Assembly: GCA_963730225.1 (NCBI GenBank)
Contig: CAVSQX010000001.1
Coordinates: 434,001 to 498,000, forward strand
Direction: 5' to 3'
DNA: 64,000 nucleotides
Source: CAVSQX01 sp963730225
Lineage (GTDB): Bacteria > Planctomycetota > Phycisphaerae > Tepidisphaerales > Tepidisphaeraceae
Shown here: one piece after another, positions 8,897 to 17,459 of the stretch
Position numbering within the stretch: position 1 is the first letter of the stretch
How the letters are laid out: every line of letters begins with the position of its first letter
Notes under the pieces: model-generated
What the model was told of the DNA's origin: nothing
What the model saw: the letters and a program-made list of their open reading frames with translations, nothing else
Databases searched by the model: none
Made by a program: the position numbers and the translations under genes

Positions 8897-10069
8897 TCAC
8901 GCCGGCTTGGGAACCAATCGCTTGCCATGCGCCCCCCGGATTTTCAACGCTCGAAGATATCGGCGGCGCAGTACGTCACGCAGGCGGGCTATTTCGGTGG
9001 GTGAACCACTGGTCAGCGGAATGAAGCCACCGGCCTTGGTGCGATGTCCGCCGCCTTCGCCCCAGTTGCGGAGCAGTCGGCGAATCATGTCCGCCGCCGA
9101 CAGCGATCGGCTGCTGGTGCGCAGGCTGATGATTAGCCGATCCTCATAGATCGCCGTCACCAGCGCCCATTCCACCTGGTCGAATCGAAGCAAAAAATCC
9201 GCCATCACCGCCGGTTTTTCCGGAGAATCAATTTCCTCCAGATGCGAGATGATCGCGTTGTCGTAGTAAACGGCATTGGCCAGGGCCGAAGCGTAGGCGA
9301 TGTAATAACCTTGCGGCAGATCGACGTAACGCATCTGGTAAAGCCGATGCGTGTCGGCCAGCAGCGTGAGGCTGGAAAGGGCGATGTTGTCCAGCTCACC
9401 GGGCGTGCCTGCGGCGCCGGCCAGATCGGATTCGATGGCAAACAGCAGCGTGGCGGCCATCACGGGAGAAATCGGCTGCTCGATTTCCATGAAATAGCTG
9501 AAGATGATCGAGCTGGTCGCCCCGACGTCGGGGCGGATATCGCAAAACGGAGCGTGCGGCCGCCGTCGTCCGCTGTGGTGGTCGATCACGACCGTGGGGG
9601 CCAGTTCGCGCGGCAGCGGGGAATACGCGCTGAGCGGCTGCGTATCGAGCAGCACGATCGCATCGTAATCCTTGAGCTTCTCGTCGCTCCATTCCACCAG
9701 ATCCAGCAGGCTGAGTTTTACGAAAGCGGTGTTGATTCCACCGCCGATGCGCCCCTTGATGGCCATGGATACAGTCGCATCCTTCAGGTGCGAGCGGAGC
9801 AGAAACGTCATCGCCAGGCTGCTGGCCAGGGCATCGGGATCGGGGTGCAGATGCGTGGTGACCAGGATATTTTTCTTCCCCTCCAGCGTCCGCAGCAGCC
9901 GGCGGGCGTGCGGATGCCCGCGCGATTTCCGCTCGGCGGCGTGGGCCGAATCGGCCACCGTTTCCAGACAGGATTCCACGAAGGCGGTCATGGGGCGGTC
10001 GTTCTCCCTTCCAACGCTTCCACGCGATGGCTGCGCTCGCTTTTCGTCGGCTGGAGAACCGATGGGCAT
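8897..10069 (-). CDS. DHH/DHHA1 phosphoesterase (NrnA-like)
   Basis: 390 residues from the ATG at 10069, chosen because AGGAG lies 8 bases upstream; an upstream frame extension would run into intergenic repeats. DHH-family motifs appear in order: 'HLHPDPDALASS' (motif I), 'IVLLDTQ' (motif II), 'VVIDHH' (DHH motif III), and a C-terminal DHHA1 region with 'GGGHRTKAGG'. NrnA-type members degrade short oligoribonucleotides or pAp, others hydrolyse cyclic dinucleotides; which applies here cannot be decided. The gene is convergent with the SpoIID-like gene and divergent from the HD phosphohydrolase. Confidence 0.85.
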   Translation of the reverse strand: MPIGSPADEKRAQPSRGSVGRENDRPMTAFVESCLETVADSAHAAERKSRGHPHARRLLRTLEGKKNILVTTHLHPDPDALASSLAMTFLLRSHLKDATVSMAIKGRIGGGINTAFVKLSLLDLVEWSDEKLKDYDAIVLLDTQPLSAYSPLPRELAPTVVIDHHSGRRRPHAPFCDIRPDVGATSSIIFSYFMEIEQPISPVMAATLLFAIESDLAGAAGTPGELDNIALSSLTLLADTHRLYQMRYVDLPQGYYIAYASALANAVYYDNAIISHLEEIDSPEKPAVMADFLLRFDQVEWALVTAIYEDRLIISLRTSSRSLSAADMIRRLLRNWGEGGGHRTKAGGFIPLTSGSPTEIARLRDVLRRRYLRALKIRGAHGKRLVPKPA

Positions 10070-10136
10070 TATGGTAACTCCTGATCGTCTGATAATAGGC
10101 CAGGGGAAGGGGTGGGTGAAGGGCGACGGACGCCCG

Positions 10137-10282
10137 TTGGGGCGCCAAATCCGAATGACGAAATCCGAAACTCGAATCAATGACGAATAACCAATGTTCA
10201 AATGACCAAGCCGCCGCTCGCGGGAAGGCCACTTCATCGGCCATTCGAATTTCACCATTGATTCGAATTTCGTCCTTCGAGT
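10137..10282. repeat. word-repeat inverted element (ATTCG/GACGAA family)
   Basis: The left arm has repeated GAATGACGAA-like words (10150-10200) and the right arm has ATTCGAATTTC-like words (10243-10282), roughly complementary. It fills most of the 263-bp gap between the divergent DHH and HD genes. A closely related element lies at 62331-62457. Confidence 0.75.
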
Positions 10283-10332
10283 TTCCGCCCGATGCTCCCT
10301 CCATTACCATGAACGCATGTTCCCGGCGGCCT

Positions 10333-11613
10333 ATGCCTGAAAAAATCATCCGAGATCCCGTGCACGATGTGATCGCGTTCCGCACGGAGCGATCGATCGA
10401 CGCGTTGCTTTTTTCGCTGCTGAACGCCGCGGAATTTCAGCGCCTGCGCCGCATCCGCCAACTGGGCATGGCCAATCTGGCGTATCCCGGCGCTGATCAT
10501 TCACGCTACAGCCACAGCCTGGGCGTGATGGAGGCGGCCCGGAAAATTCTCGATCACCTTCGCCGATCGTTTCCCATCGACGAGCCAAGCGAAACCGTCT
10601 GCCTGGCGGCGGCGCTGCTGCACGATGTCGGCCACGGGCCCTTCAGCCATGTCTTTGAGCGCGTCAGTGGAATTCATCATGAGTTGATAACCCAGCGCGT
10701 CGTGATGGACCCGGACAGCGAAATCCATCGGATTCTGTTCCGATTCGACAAGCTGATGCCCGAGCGCGTGCTGGCCCTGCTGAAGCGCCAACCGACGCCG
10801 ACTTTTTTCTGCGACATTGTTTCCAGCCAGCTCGACGCGGATCGGCTGGATTATCTGCTGCGCGACAACTACATGACCGGCAGCCGCTACGGCGATTATG
10901 ACCTGACCTGGCTGCTGCACGCGCTGACGATCGACCCGGCGAGCAACCGCCTGGCCGTCGCCGCCAAGGGCGTCAGCGCGGTCGAAGCGTATTTGCAGGC
11001 TCGCCATCACATGTATCGCAACGTCTATTTTCACAAGGTTTGCCGCAGTGCCGAGGGAATGGTGAAGCTGGCGCTGCACCGTGCCCGACGATTGGCGGTG
11101 CAGGATCGGCTCGCGTGGCCGGCCCGCGAGAGCGGTGTTTTCAAGGCACTGCTCGGCCAGCGATTCAGCATCGGCGAGTTCCGCGATCTGGACGATATTT
11201 CCGTCTGGCACTGCTTCAAACAATGGAGCGAAAGCGACGATGCGATTCTCGCCGGGCTGTGCCGTGGTTTGCTGTTCCGCGATCTTTACCGCACGGTCGA
11301 TGTGACCGCGCGCGGCGACAGTGCAACGGTTTCGCGGCTCGTGGAAAAAGCGCGCACCGCCATTCTGCACGCCGGCGGACAGCCGGATTACGATCTCTTT
11401 TACGACGAGCCGGCCGACACGCCGTACGAAGCGTACGACCCTGCCGACGCGGCGTCGGCGAATGAAATCATGGTTGTCGAATCCAGCGGGGCGCTGCGCC
11501 GGTTCACCGAAGTTTCGCCGATCACGCAATCGCTGAATCGGGAACTGATGTTTCGGCGAATTCATGTGAAGAAGCATTGGAAGCCGCTGGTGCTACAGAC
11601 TGTGGCGAAGTGA
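10333..11613 (+). CDS. HD-domain phosphohydrolase (dGTPase/SAMHD1-like)
   Basis: About 426 residues starting at 'MPEKIIRDPVHDVI', the usual beginning of this family; an in-frame ATG lies at 10309, and earlier starts fall within repeat sequence. The HD signature is complete: 'HSRYSHSLGVM', 'LLHDVGHGPFSH' (metal-binding HD), and a downstream Asp (SSQLDADRLDYLL). The family includes dNTP triphosphohydrolases and related metal-dependent phosphohydrolases of unknown substrate; the substrate here is not determinable. It is the only plus-strand gene between the DHH and PheA genes. Confidence 0.87.
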   Translation: MPEKIIRDPVHDVIAFRTERSIDALLFSLLNAAEFQRLRRIRQLGMANLAYPGADHSRYSHSLGVMEAARKILDHLRRSFPIDEPSETVCLAAALLHDVGHGPFSHVFERVSGIHHELITQRVVMDPDSEIHRILFRFDKLMPERVLALLKRQPTPTFFCDIVSSQLDADRLDYLLRDNYMTGSRYGDYDLTWLLHALTIDPASNRLAVAAKGVSAVEAYLQARHHMYRNVYFHKVCRSAEGMVKLALHRARRLAVQDRLAWPARESGVFKALLGQRFSIGEFRDLDDISVWHCFKQWSESDDAILAGLCRGLLFRDLYRTVDVTARGDSATVSRLVEKARTAILHAGGQPDYDLFYDEPADTPYEAYDPADAASANEIMVVESSGALRRFTEVSPITQSLNRELMFRRIHVKKHWKPLVLQTVAK

Positions 11614-11660
11614 GCCAACCACGTACCGGGCGAGGGAGTAAATTGGGTCTCTGCCGCGAG

Positions 11661-12758
11661 CTATAAAACTTCCATCGCGCGCGGATAACTCCCCAGCACC
11701 GTCAACTGTAAACAATGCTTCTTCGCCTGCTCGATCGCCGTCTTCATCGCGGGGTCGTCGGCGTGGGCCTGGGCGTCGATGAAGAAATAGTATTCCCAAT
11801 TCACCTTCTTGCTCGGCCGTTTCTCGATGTCGGTGAGATTGATGCCGTTTTCCTTGAAGACGTCCAGAACCTCGGCCAGGGCGCCGGGTTTGTGGGCGGT
11901 GGTGAACATGATGGCGGTTTTGTCATCGCCGCTGCGGCGGGCGGGCTCGCGGCCGATGACGAAAAAGCGCGTGACGTTGTCGGGATTGTCTTCGATGTTC
12001 TCGAAGAGCATGTGCAAGCCGTACAACTCGGCGGCCTGGCGGGAGCCGATGGCGGCGACGCCGGGCTGGTCGGCGGCCATCTGGGCGGCGGTGGTGGTGC
12101 TGTCGACGGGGATCGTCTGGCGATCCTTGGCGGTGGCCAGAAGCCAATTTCGGCATTGGCTGAAGACCTCGGCCTTGGAGCAGATTTTTTCGATCTTCTC
12201 CCACGGCTCCTTGGCCAGCAGATTGTGATGCACGGTGATCAGCACCTCGGCGCAGATTTTGGCGGAGCTGTTGAGGAAAGCGTCCAGCGTGTCGACGATG
12301 CCGCCGCCGATGGAGTTTTCGACGGGAACCAGGCCGTAGTCGACGTGGCCGCGGACGACTTCCTCGAAGACAGCGGGGATGGAACTTAATGGAACATATT
12401 CCACGCTGCTGCCGAATTTCTGGGCGGCGGCGGCGTGGGAAAAGGTTCCCTGCGGGCCGAGGAATCCGATTCGCAACGGCTTTTCCAGCGCGAATGAGCC
12501 GCTCATCAATTCCCGGTAGACGGCTTCCAGACAGCGGTTGGAAAGGGGGCCTTTGTTGAGGGTGCGGACTTTTTCCAGGATAGCTTTTTCACGGTCGGGA
12601 GCGTAGATCGGCTCCTTCTGCTGCTGCTTGAGTTTTCCGATTTCGACGACCACCTGGGCACGGCGGTTGAGCATTTCGACGATCTGGCTGTCCAGCGCGT
12701 CGATCTGGTTGCGCAGTTGGGAAAGCTTGGAAGGATCGTTCGCCGCCGCCTCGGCCAT
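11661..12758 (-). CDS. pheA: bifunctional chorismate mutase/prephenate dehydratase
   Basis: About 365 residues from the ATG at 12758 (a TTG at 12794 is possible). An N-terminal AroQ chorismate mutase helix bundle (QLRNQIDALDSQIVEMLNRR) is followed by the prephenate dehydratase domain beginning 'IGFLGPQGTFSH' and carrying the catalytic Thr motif 'NVTRFFVIG'. A C-terminal ACT domain (GALAEVLDVFKENGINLTDIE) implies feedback control by phenylalanine. It makes phenylpyruvate from chorismate in phenylalanine synthesis. It stands alone here, convergent with the HD phosphohydrolase gene. Confidence 0.95.
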   Translation of the reverse strand: MAEAAANDPSKLSQLRNQIDALDSQIVEMLNRRAQVVVEIGKLKQQQKEPIYAPDREKAILEKVRTLNKGPLSNRCLEAVYRELMSGSFALEKPLRIGFLGPQGTFSHAAAAQKFGSSVEYVPLSSIPAVFEEVVRGHVDYGLVPVENSIGGGIVDTLDAFLNSSAKICAEVLITVHHNLLAKEPWEKIEKICSKAEVFSQCRNWLLATAKDRQTIPVDSTTTAAQMAADQPGVAAIGSRQAAELYGLHMLFENIEDNPDNVTRFFVIGREPARRSGDDKTAIMFTTAHKPGALAEVLDVFKENGINLTDIEKRPSKKVNWEYYFFIDAQAHADDPAMKTAIEQAKKHCLQLTVLGSYPRAMEVL

Positions 12759-12881
12759 GGGGGCGGTTGTAACTGCGGGCCAATTCAGCGTCAAACCGCA
12801 TTGATCGAAGAAAAACTCGTGCGATTGCCGATAGTGGCGTAAAGGCGGCAGGTCCGCGCCGCGGGGAATCAGACTGGAGTT

Positions 12882-13667
12882 GTGCTCGTGTTGGCAGTGA
12901 ATGCGATTTTACCGATGTTGGCTGGCGTGATCGAAGACGCCGGAGCGGTGGACAAGCTCGATCGCGCCGCGGCCGGGGCTGCGGCCCACGCCGCGGATTC
13001 GGCCACTCCGTTTTTGCAGGTTCCCAGCCATTGGCCGATTCAGGCCGATCTGCTGACGTGGTGCCATTCCATGAGCCCGGGAGTCGCCGTGCTGCTGATC
13101 ATGGGGGGCGTGGTTTATCTGCTGTTTGGGCTGTACATCTTCCGAGCGCTGGTGACGGTGAACGCGGCGATCGTCGGGGCGTACGTCGGGGCGCTGCTGG
13201 GGCAGGCCGGCGGAACCGAAGTTCCCGCGGCGGTTGTCGGCGCACTGCTGGCGGCGGCGGCGACGTGGCCGATCATCAAGCACGCCGTCGGCATCATGGG
13301 GGGAATCTTCGGAGCGTTGCTGGGGGCGACCATCTGGCGGCTTTGTTCGCTCGATCCGGCGTTCACCTGGTCGGGGGCGTTGACCGGCATGGTGTTTTTC
13401 GGGTTACTTTCGTTTCTGCTTTTCCGTCAGTGCATCATGACCTACACCAGCTTGCAGGGAGCGGTGATGCTGGTGTTCGGGGCACTGGGGCTGATCTTCA
13501 AATACGATCAGGTTTCCGACGCGATGATTCACAGTTTTCAGATCAAGCCATTTTTGCTTCCGATGGCGATCTTCATTCCGACGCTGGTGGGGCTGATTTA
13601 TCAGCAGGCGATGTTCCCCGCCTCCGTCGCTGCCCATCCGCCCGCCGCGGCACCCGCCAAGAAATAA
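12882..13667 (+). CDS. multi-span membrane protein of unknown function
   Basis: About 261 residues with a GTG start; the GTG at 12888 has better spacing from the GGAG at 12876. At least six hydrophobic segments follow residue 60 (for example VLLIMGGVVYLLFGLYIF, AAVVGALLAAAATW, GIMGGIFGALLGATIW). The glycine-rich paired helices resemble DUF4203/TMEM198-like proteins, but the match is by impression only. The C-terminus is proline/alanine-rich and cytosolic. Neighbours (pheA divergent, clpB downstream) give no functional hint. Confidence 0.6.
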   Translation: MLVLAVNAILPMLAGVIEDAGAVDKLDRAAAGAAAHAADSATPFLQVPSHWPIQADLLTWCHSMSPGVAVLLIMGGVVYLLFGLYIFRALVTVNAAIVGAYVGALLGQAGGTEVPAAVVGALLAAAATWPIIKHAVGIMGGIFGALLGATIWRLCSLDPAFTWSGALTGMVFFGLLSFLLFRQCIMTYTSLQGAVMLVFGALGLIFKYDQVSDAMIHSFQIKPFLLPMAIFIPTLVGLIYQQAMFPASVAAHPPAAAPAKK

Positions 13668-13760
13668 ACTGCCAAAAGTGCAGGGAATTCGTCCTGAAAA
13701 TCGCATTCGTGGTCAATTTTCGGCCCCGGGCGCTGGCACCCGTTTTGCACGTGCCAGTGC

Positions 13761-16372
13761 ATGCGATTGGACAAGCTGACGGTTAAGGCCCAGGAAGCGG
13801 TGACGCGCGCCCAGGAAGTGGCCCAGCGAAACGATCACGCGGAGATTCTTCCGCTGCATCTGCTGGCCGGGCTGCTGAGCGAAACCGATGGCGTCGTGCA
13901 GCCGCTGCTGCAAAAGCTGGGCGTCACCATTTCCCGCATCCAACAGATCACGCTGGATCAACTCGATCGGCTTCCCAAGGCCACCGGAACGCAACTGGGG
14001 ATGAGCCGATCGACCAGCGAAGTTCTGGATCGGGCGCAGAAGGAGGCGGATCGGCTGAAGGACGAATACGTCTCCACCGAGCATCTGCTGCTGGGGCTGT
14101 CACAGGTGAAAAGCGAGGCGAAGGAAATTCTGGGCACGGCCGGCGTCGATCATGCGGCGATTTTGAGCGCGCTCAAAGATGTTCGCGGGGGCCAGCGCGT
14201 GACGGACCAGAATCCCGAGGACAAATATCAGGCGCTCCAGCGATACGGGCGCGATCTGGTGGAGATGGCCCGGCAGGGGCGGATCGATCCGGTCATCGGG
14301 CGGGATGAGGAAATCCGCCGGACGATGCAGGTGCTGAGCCGGCGGACGAAGAACAATCCGGTGCTGATCGGCGAGCCGGGCGTGGGCAAAACGGCCATCG
14401 TCGAAGGGCCTGGCGATTCGCATGCTCAACGGCGACGTGCCGGCGGTGCTGGCCAACAAGCGAATCATCGCGCTGGACATGGGCGCGCTGATCGCCGGGG
14501 CGAAATATCGTGGGGAATTTGAGGATCGGCTCAAGGCGGTCATCAAGGAAGTCACGCAAAGCGACGGGCAGATCATCCTGTTCATCGACGAACTGCACAC
14601 GGTTGTCGGGGCCGGGAAAGCCGAAGGGGCGATGGATGCGGGGAATCTGCTCAAGCCCGCGCTGGCCCGGGGCGAGTTGCGAACCATCGGCGCGACGACG
14701 CTGGATGAATATCGCAAGCACATCGAAAAGGACGCGGCGTTGGAGCGGCGGTTCCAGCCGATCATCGTCGGTCAGCCGAGCGTCGAGGATACGATCGCCA
14801 TTCTGCGCGGGCTCAAACAGCGGTACGAGACGCATCATGGCGTGCGAATCACCGACGGCGCGATCGTGTCGGCGGCGACGCTGAGCGATCGGTATATCAC
14901 CGATCGGTTTCTGCCGGACAAGGCGATCGACTTGATCGACGAAGCGGCATCACGGCTGCGAATCGAGAACGATTCGATGCCGCAGGAATTGGACCAGGTT
15001 CGCCGGCGGGTGATGCAGCTTCAGATCGAAATCGAAGCGCTGCGGACGGAAAAAGATCCGGCGAGCAAGCAGCAGCTTGGGAAAGCGGAGAAGGAACTGG
15101 CGGATTTGCAGGAAAAGAATCGCGGCCTGTCGGCCCGGTGGGAAAACGAGAAGGGGGCGATGGATGCGATCAAGAAAATCCGCAGTGAAATTGACCATAA
15201 ACAGGTGGAACTGGAGCAATCGCAGCGGCAGGGGAATCTGGAAGTGGCGGCGCGGATTCAGTACGGCGAGCTGCGCGATCTGACGAAAAAGTTGGAGCAG
15301 GCGGAAAAACGGCTGCGCGATCTGACGGCGGCCGGTAATGCCATGGTGAAGGAGGAAGTCGGCAGCGAGCAGATTGCCGAGGTGGTTTCGCGCTGGACCG
15401 GCGTGCCGGTAAGCCGAATGCTGGAAGGGGAGCGCGAAAAGCTCATGAAGATGGAGCAGCGGCTGGGAATGCGCGTGATCGGGCAGGAGGATGCGGTGAA
15501 GGCGGTGTCGGATGCGGTTCGGCGAAATCGCGCCGGGCTGGGCGATCCGAATCGGCCGATCGGGTCGTTCCTGTTTCTGGGGCCCACCGGCGTCGGCAAA
15601 ACCGAATTGACCAAAGCGCTGGCGGAATTCCTGTTCGATGATGAGAACGCGATGATTCGCATCGACATGAGCGAGTTCATGGAGCAGCATTCGGTGGCGC
15701 GGATGATCGGCGCTCCGCCGGGATATGTCGGATACGAAGAAGGCGGGCGATTGACCGAAGCGGTACGGCGAAGGCCGTACAGCGTGGTGCTGTTCGACGA
15801 AATTGAAAAGGCGCATCGGGATGTCTTCAACGTGCTGCTTCAGGTGCTGGACGATGGCCGGCTCACCGACGGGCAGGGGCGAACGGTGAATTTCAAGAAC
15901 ACGGTCATCGTGATGACCAGCAATATCGGCTCGGCGGAGATTCAGAAGCTGGCCGGGAAGGAAGCGCCCGAGTGGGAAGTGGAAGCGACGGTGAAGAATC
16001 TGCTGCAGCGATCATTTCCGGCCGGAATTTCTCAATCGCATTGACGAGACGATTCTGTTCCATTCGCTGAGCAAGGAGCAGCTCGGCAAAATCGTCGAGG
16101 TGCAATTGCAGAACCTGCGAAGGCGGCTGGGTGGACGAAATCTGAAACTCGTTTTGAGTGCGGCGGCGAAGAAGCTGCTGGCGGAGGAAGGATGGGATCC
16201 CACATTTGGAGCGCGGCCGCTGAAGCGGGTGATTCAGCAGAGGATTGAGAATCCGCTGGCGAGCCACATCCTGGCGGGGGAGTTTGGCGACGGGGATACG
16301 ATTGATGTCGATGTGGATTCGGCTCGGCACGATTTCAGTTTTCATCGGGGGAAGGGAACACCGGGTTCGTGA
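13761..16372 (+). CDS. clpB: ClpB disaggregase, reading frame broken twice
   Basis: Hsp100 chaperone that, with DnaK, pulls proteins out of aggregates. All parts are present: Clp N domain (from MRLDKLTVKAQEAV), first AAA+ module (Walker A GEPGVGKTAI), coiled middle domain (residues about 410-520), second AAA+ module (GPTGVGKTEL) and the small C-terminal domain. The frame shifts at 14406-14410 (one surplus base in a GGGCC run) and again at 16018-16019 (one surplus C after TTT). Removing both bases gives about 869 residues, the normal ClpB length. As sequenced it encodes three fragments (13761-14522, 14422-16044, 16100-16372). Either sequence errors or a recent pseudogene; errors look more likely because every fragment is well conserved. 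Confidence 0.9.
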
Positions 16373-16381
16373 CGGGTCGGA

Positions 16382-16411
16382 ATGTTACGTTTGTTACAAA
16401 ATGTTACGTTT
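16382..16411 (+). repeat. short direct repeat ATGTTACGTTT x2
   Basis: Two identical 11-base copies start 19 bases apart (16382 and 16401), just after clpB. They could be a paired binding site or a chance duplication. Confidence 0.55.
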
Positions 16412-16446
16412 TCCGGGGTCTCTATCTAAATATTGCTGTGATCGAT

Positions 16447-16484
16447 CCGGGCCGACGGGGAGTACCCTTTGGCCCGGCGTGGGG
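16447..16484. repeat. palindromic element, copy 1
   Basis: The outer stem CCGGGCC/GGCCCGG encloses a 17-base loop that itself contains GGG-AGTA-CCC, followed by CGTGGGG. It lies between the convergent clpB and GH18 genes. Copy 2 is inside astB at 33056-33090 with the outer stem pair changed on both sides. Confidence 0.8.
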
Positions 16485-16499
16485 TTTGGTGAAGGCGCG

Positions 16500-17459
16500 T
16501 CAGTGCGGGGTTGTGAATGACTTGAATGCCTTGGCGAAATCCCAGGGTTGGGCGGGGATTTCGGCGCTGGTGTCTTCGCCGTGATGCTTTTCGCTGTCGC
16601 GGTTCATCGACCAGAAGGAGAGGGAGCAAACCCAGTCGGTTTTGTCGGCGAAGGCGCGGAGAATTCTCGCATCGTCCAGCGTGAACAGCTCGCTGTGATC
16701 GCCGTTGGTCCCGATGCAGGGACACAGGCCGATCTGGATGTCGGGATCGATTTTCACGGTCTGGGAATGGGCCTTGGTCGCCGACTCGATGCCCAGGTTG
16801 CCCTCGCCTTTGCCGGTGCTGACGAACTTGCGGCCGAAATACATCACCATGATGTTGGCGGAATGAACTTTCACCCCCTGAGATTTGGCGTCGGCCAGTA
16901 GACCGAGGGACGATTGTGAAAGCCCATCGGGATCGACGGGCAGCGTGTAGGAAATGATCAGGCCGGGGTTTTTCTTTTGAAGCGCAGCCAGAGCGGTGTT
17001 GCGGCGTTTGTTGGCGTCGGGGTGCTTGTCGAGGTTGTCGCCTTCGATGTCGAAGTCGAGCCAGGAGAATTTGTACTGGTCGACAATCGCCTGGCACTTG
17101 GCCTGGAGTGCGAGTGGATCTTTTTCGGCGATGGCGATTTCGGTGCCGTCGGCGCCGCCGAAGGAGCAGACGACATCGCCGCCGCGCTGGCGGATGGCGG
17201 CGATTTGATCGCCGTAAAAATTGTCCTTCAGCGGGATCTGGCCGAACCACGCTGGCTGGCCCTGGCGGTCGGCGATGATGAACGCCAGCGTGTAAAACTT
17301 CTGGCCGATCGCGTCGTCGCAATCGGTGAGCTTGAAATTATCGTTGTTTCCCAGATACACGTATGGAACGAAGACGCGATTGGGCCAGTCGGCGCGAGCC
17401 CAGGATGTGATGGAACAAACGAGCAGCAGGGCGAGATTGGTTTTGGTGCGGAATTTCAT
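16500..17459 (-). CDS. secreted GH18 (chitinase-like) protein
   Basis: 319 residues from the ATG at 17459, which overlaps the stop of the upstream glycosyltransferase gene by ATGA and has AAGG in front. The N-terminus is a Sec signal peptide (LALLLVCSITSWARA). The GH18 active-site strand is visible as 'WLDFDIEG' (DxDxE with the catalytic Glu) and the final strand as 'CSLSFWSMNRD', close to the PF-ChiA-like GH18 subgroup. It likely hydrolyses a beta-1,4-linked GlcNAc polymer outside the cell. Translational coupling to a membrane glycosyltransferase is unusual and may mean a role in envelope glycan turnover rather than food use. Confidence 0.85.
   Translation of the reverse strand: MKFRTKTNLALLLVCSITSWARADWPNRVFVPYVYLGNNDNFKLTDCDDAIGQKFYTLAFIIADRQGQPAWFGQIPLKDNFYGDQIAAIRQRGGDVVCSFGGADGTEIAIAEKDPLALQAKCQAIVDQYKFSWLDFDIEGDNLDKHPDANKRRNTALAALQKKNPGLIISYTLPVDPDGLSQSSLGLLADAKSQGVKVHSANIMVMYFGRKFVSTGKGEGNLGIESATKAHSQTVKIDPDIQIGLCPCIGTNGDHSELFTLDDARILRAFADKTDWVCSLSFWSMNRDSEKHHGEDTSAEIPAQPWDFAKAFKSFTTPH

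Noticed and set aside
14400..16020. Programmed ribosomal frameshifting in clpB
   Set aside because: No slippery heptamer with a stimulatory structure was recognised, two separate shifts would be needed, and ClpB is not known to use this; an indel explains it better.
16447..16484. Rho-independent terminator after clpB
   Set aside because: The stem is strong but no T-run follows on either strand, and the same element lies inside a coding region at 33056.
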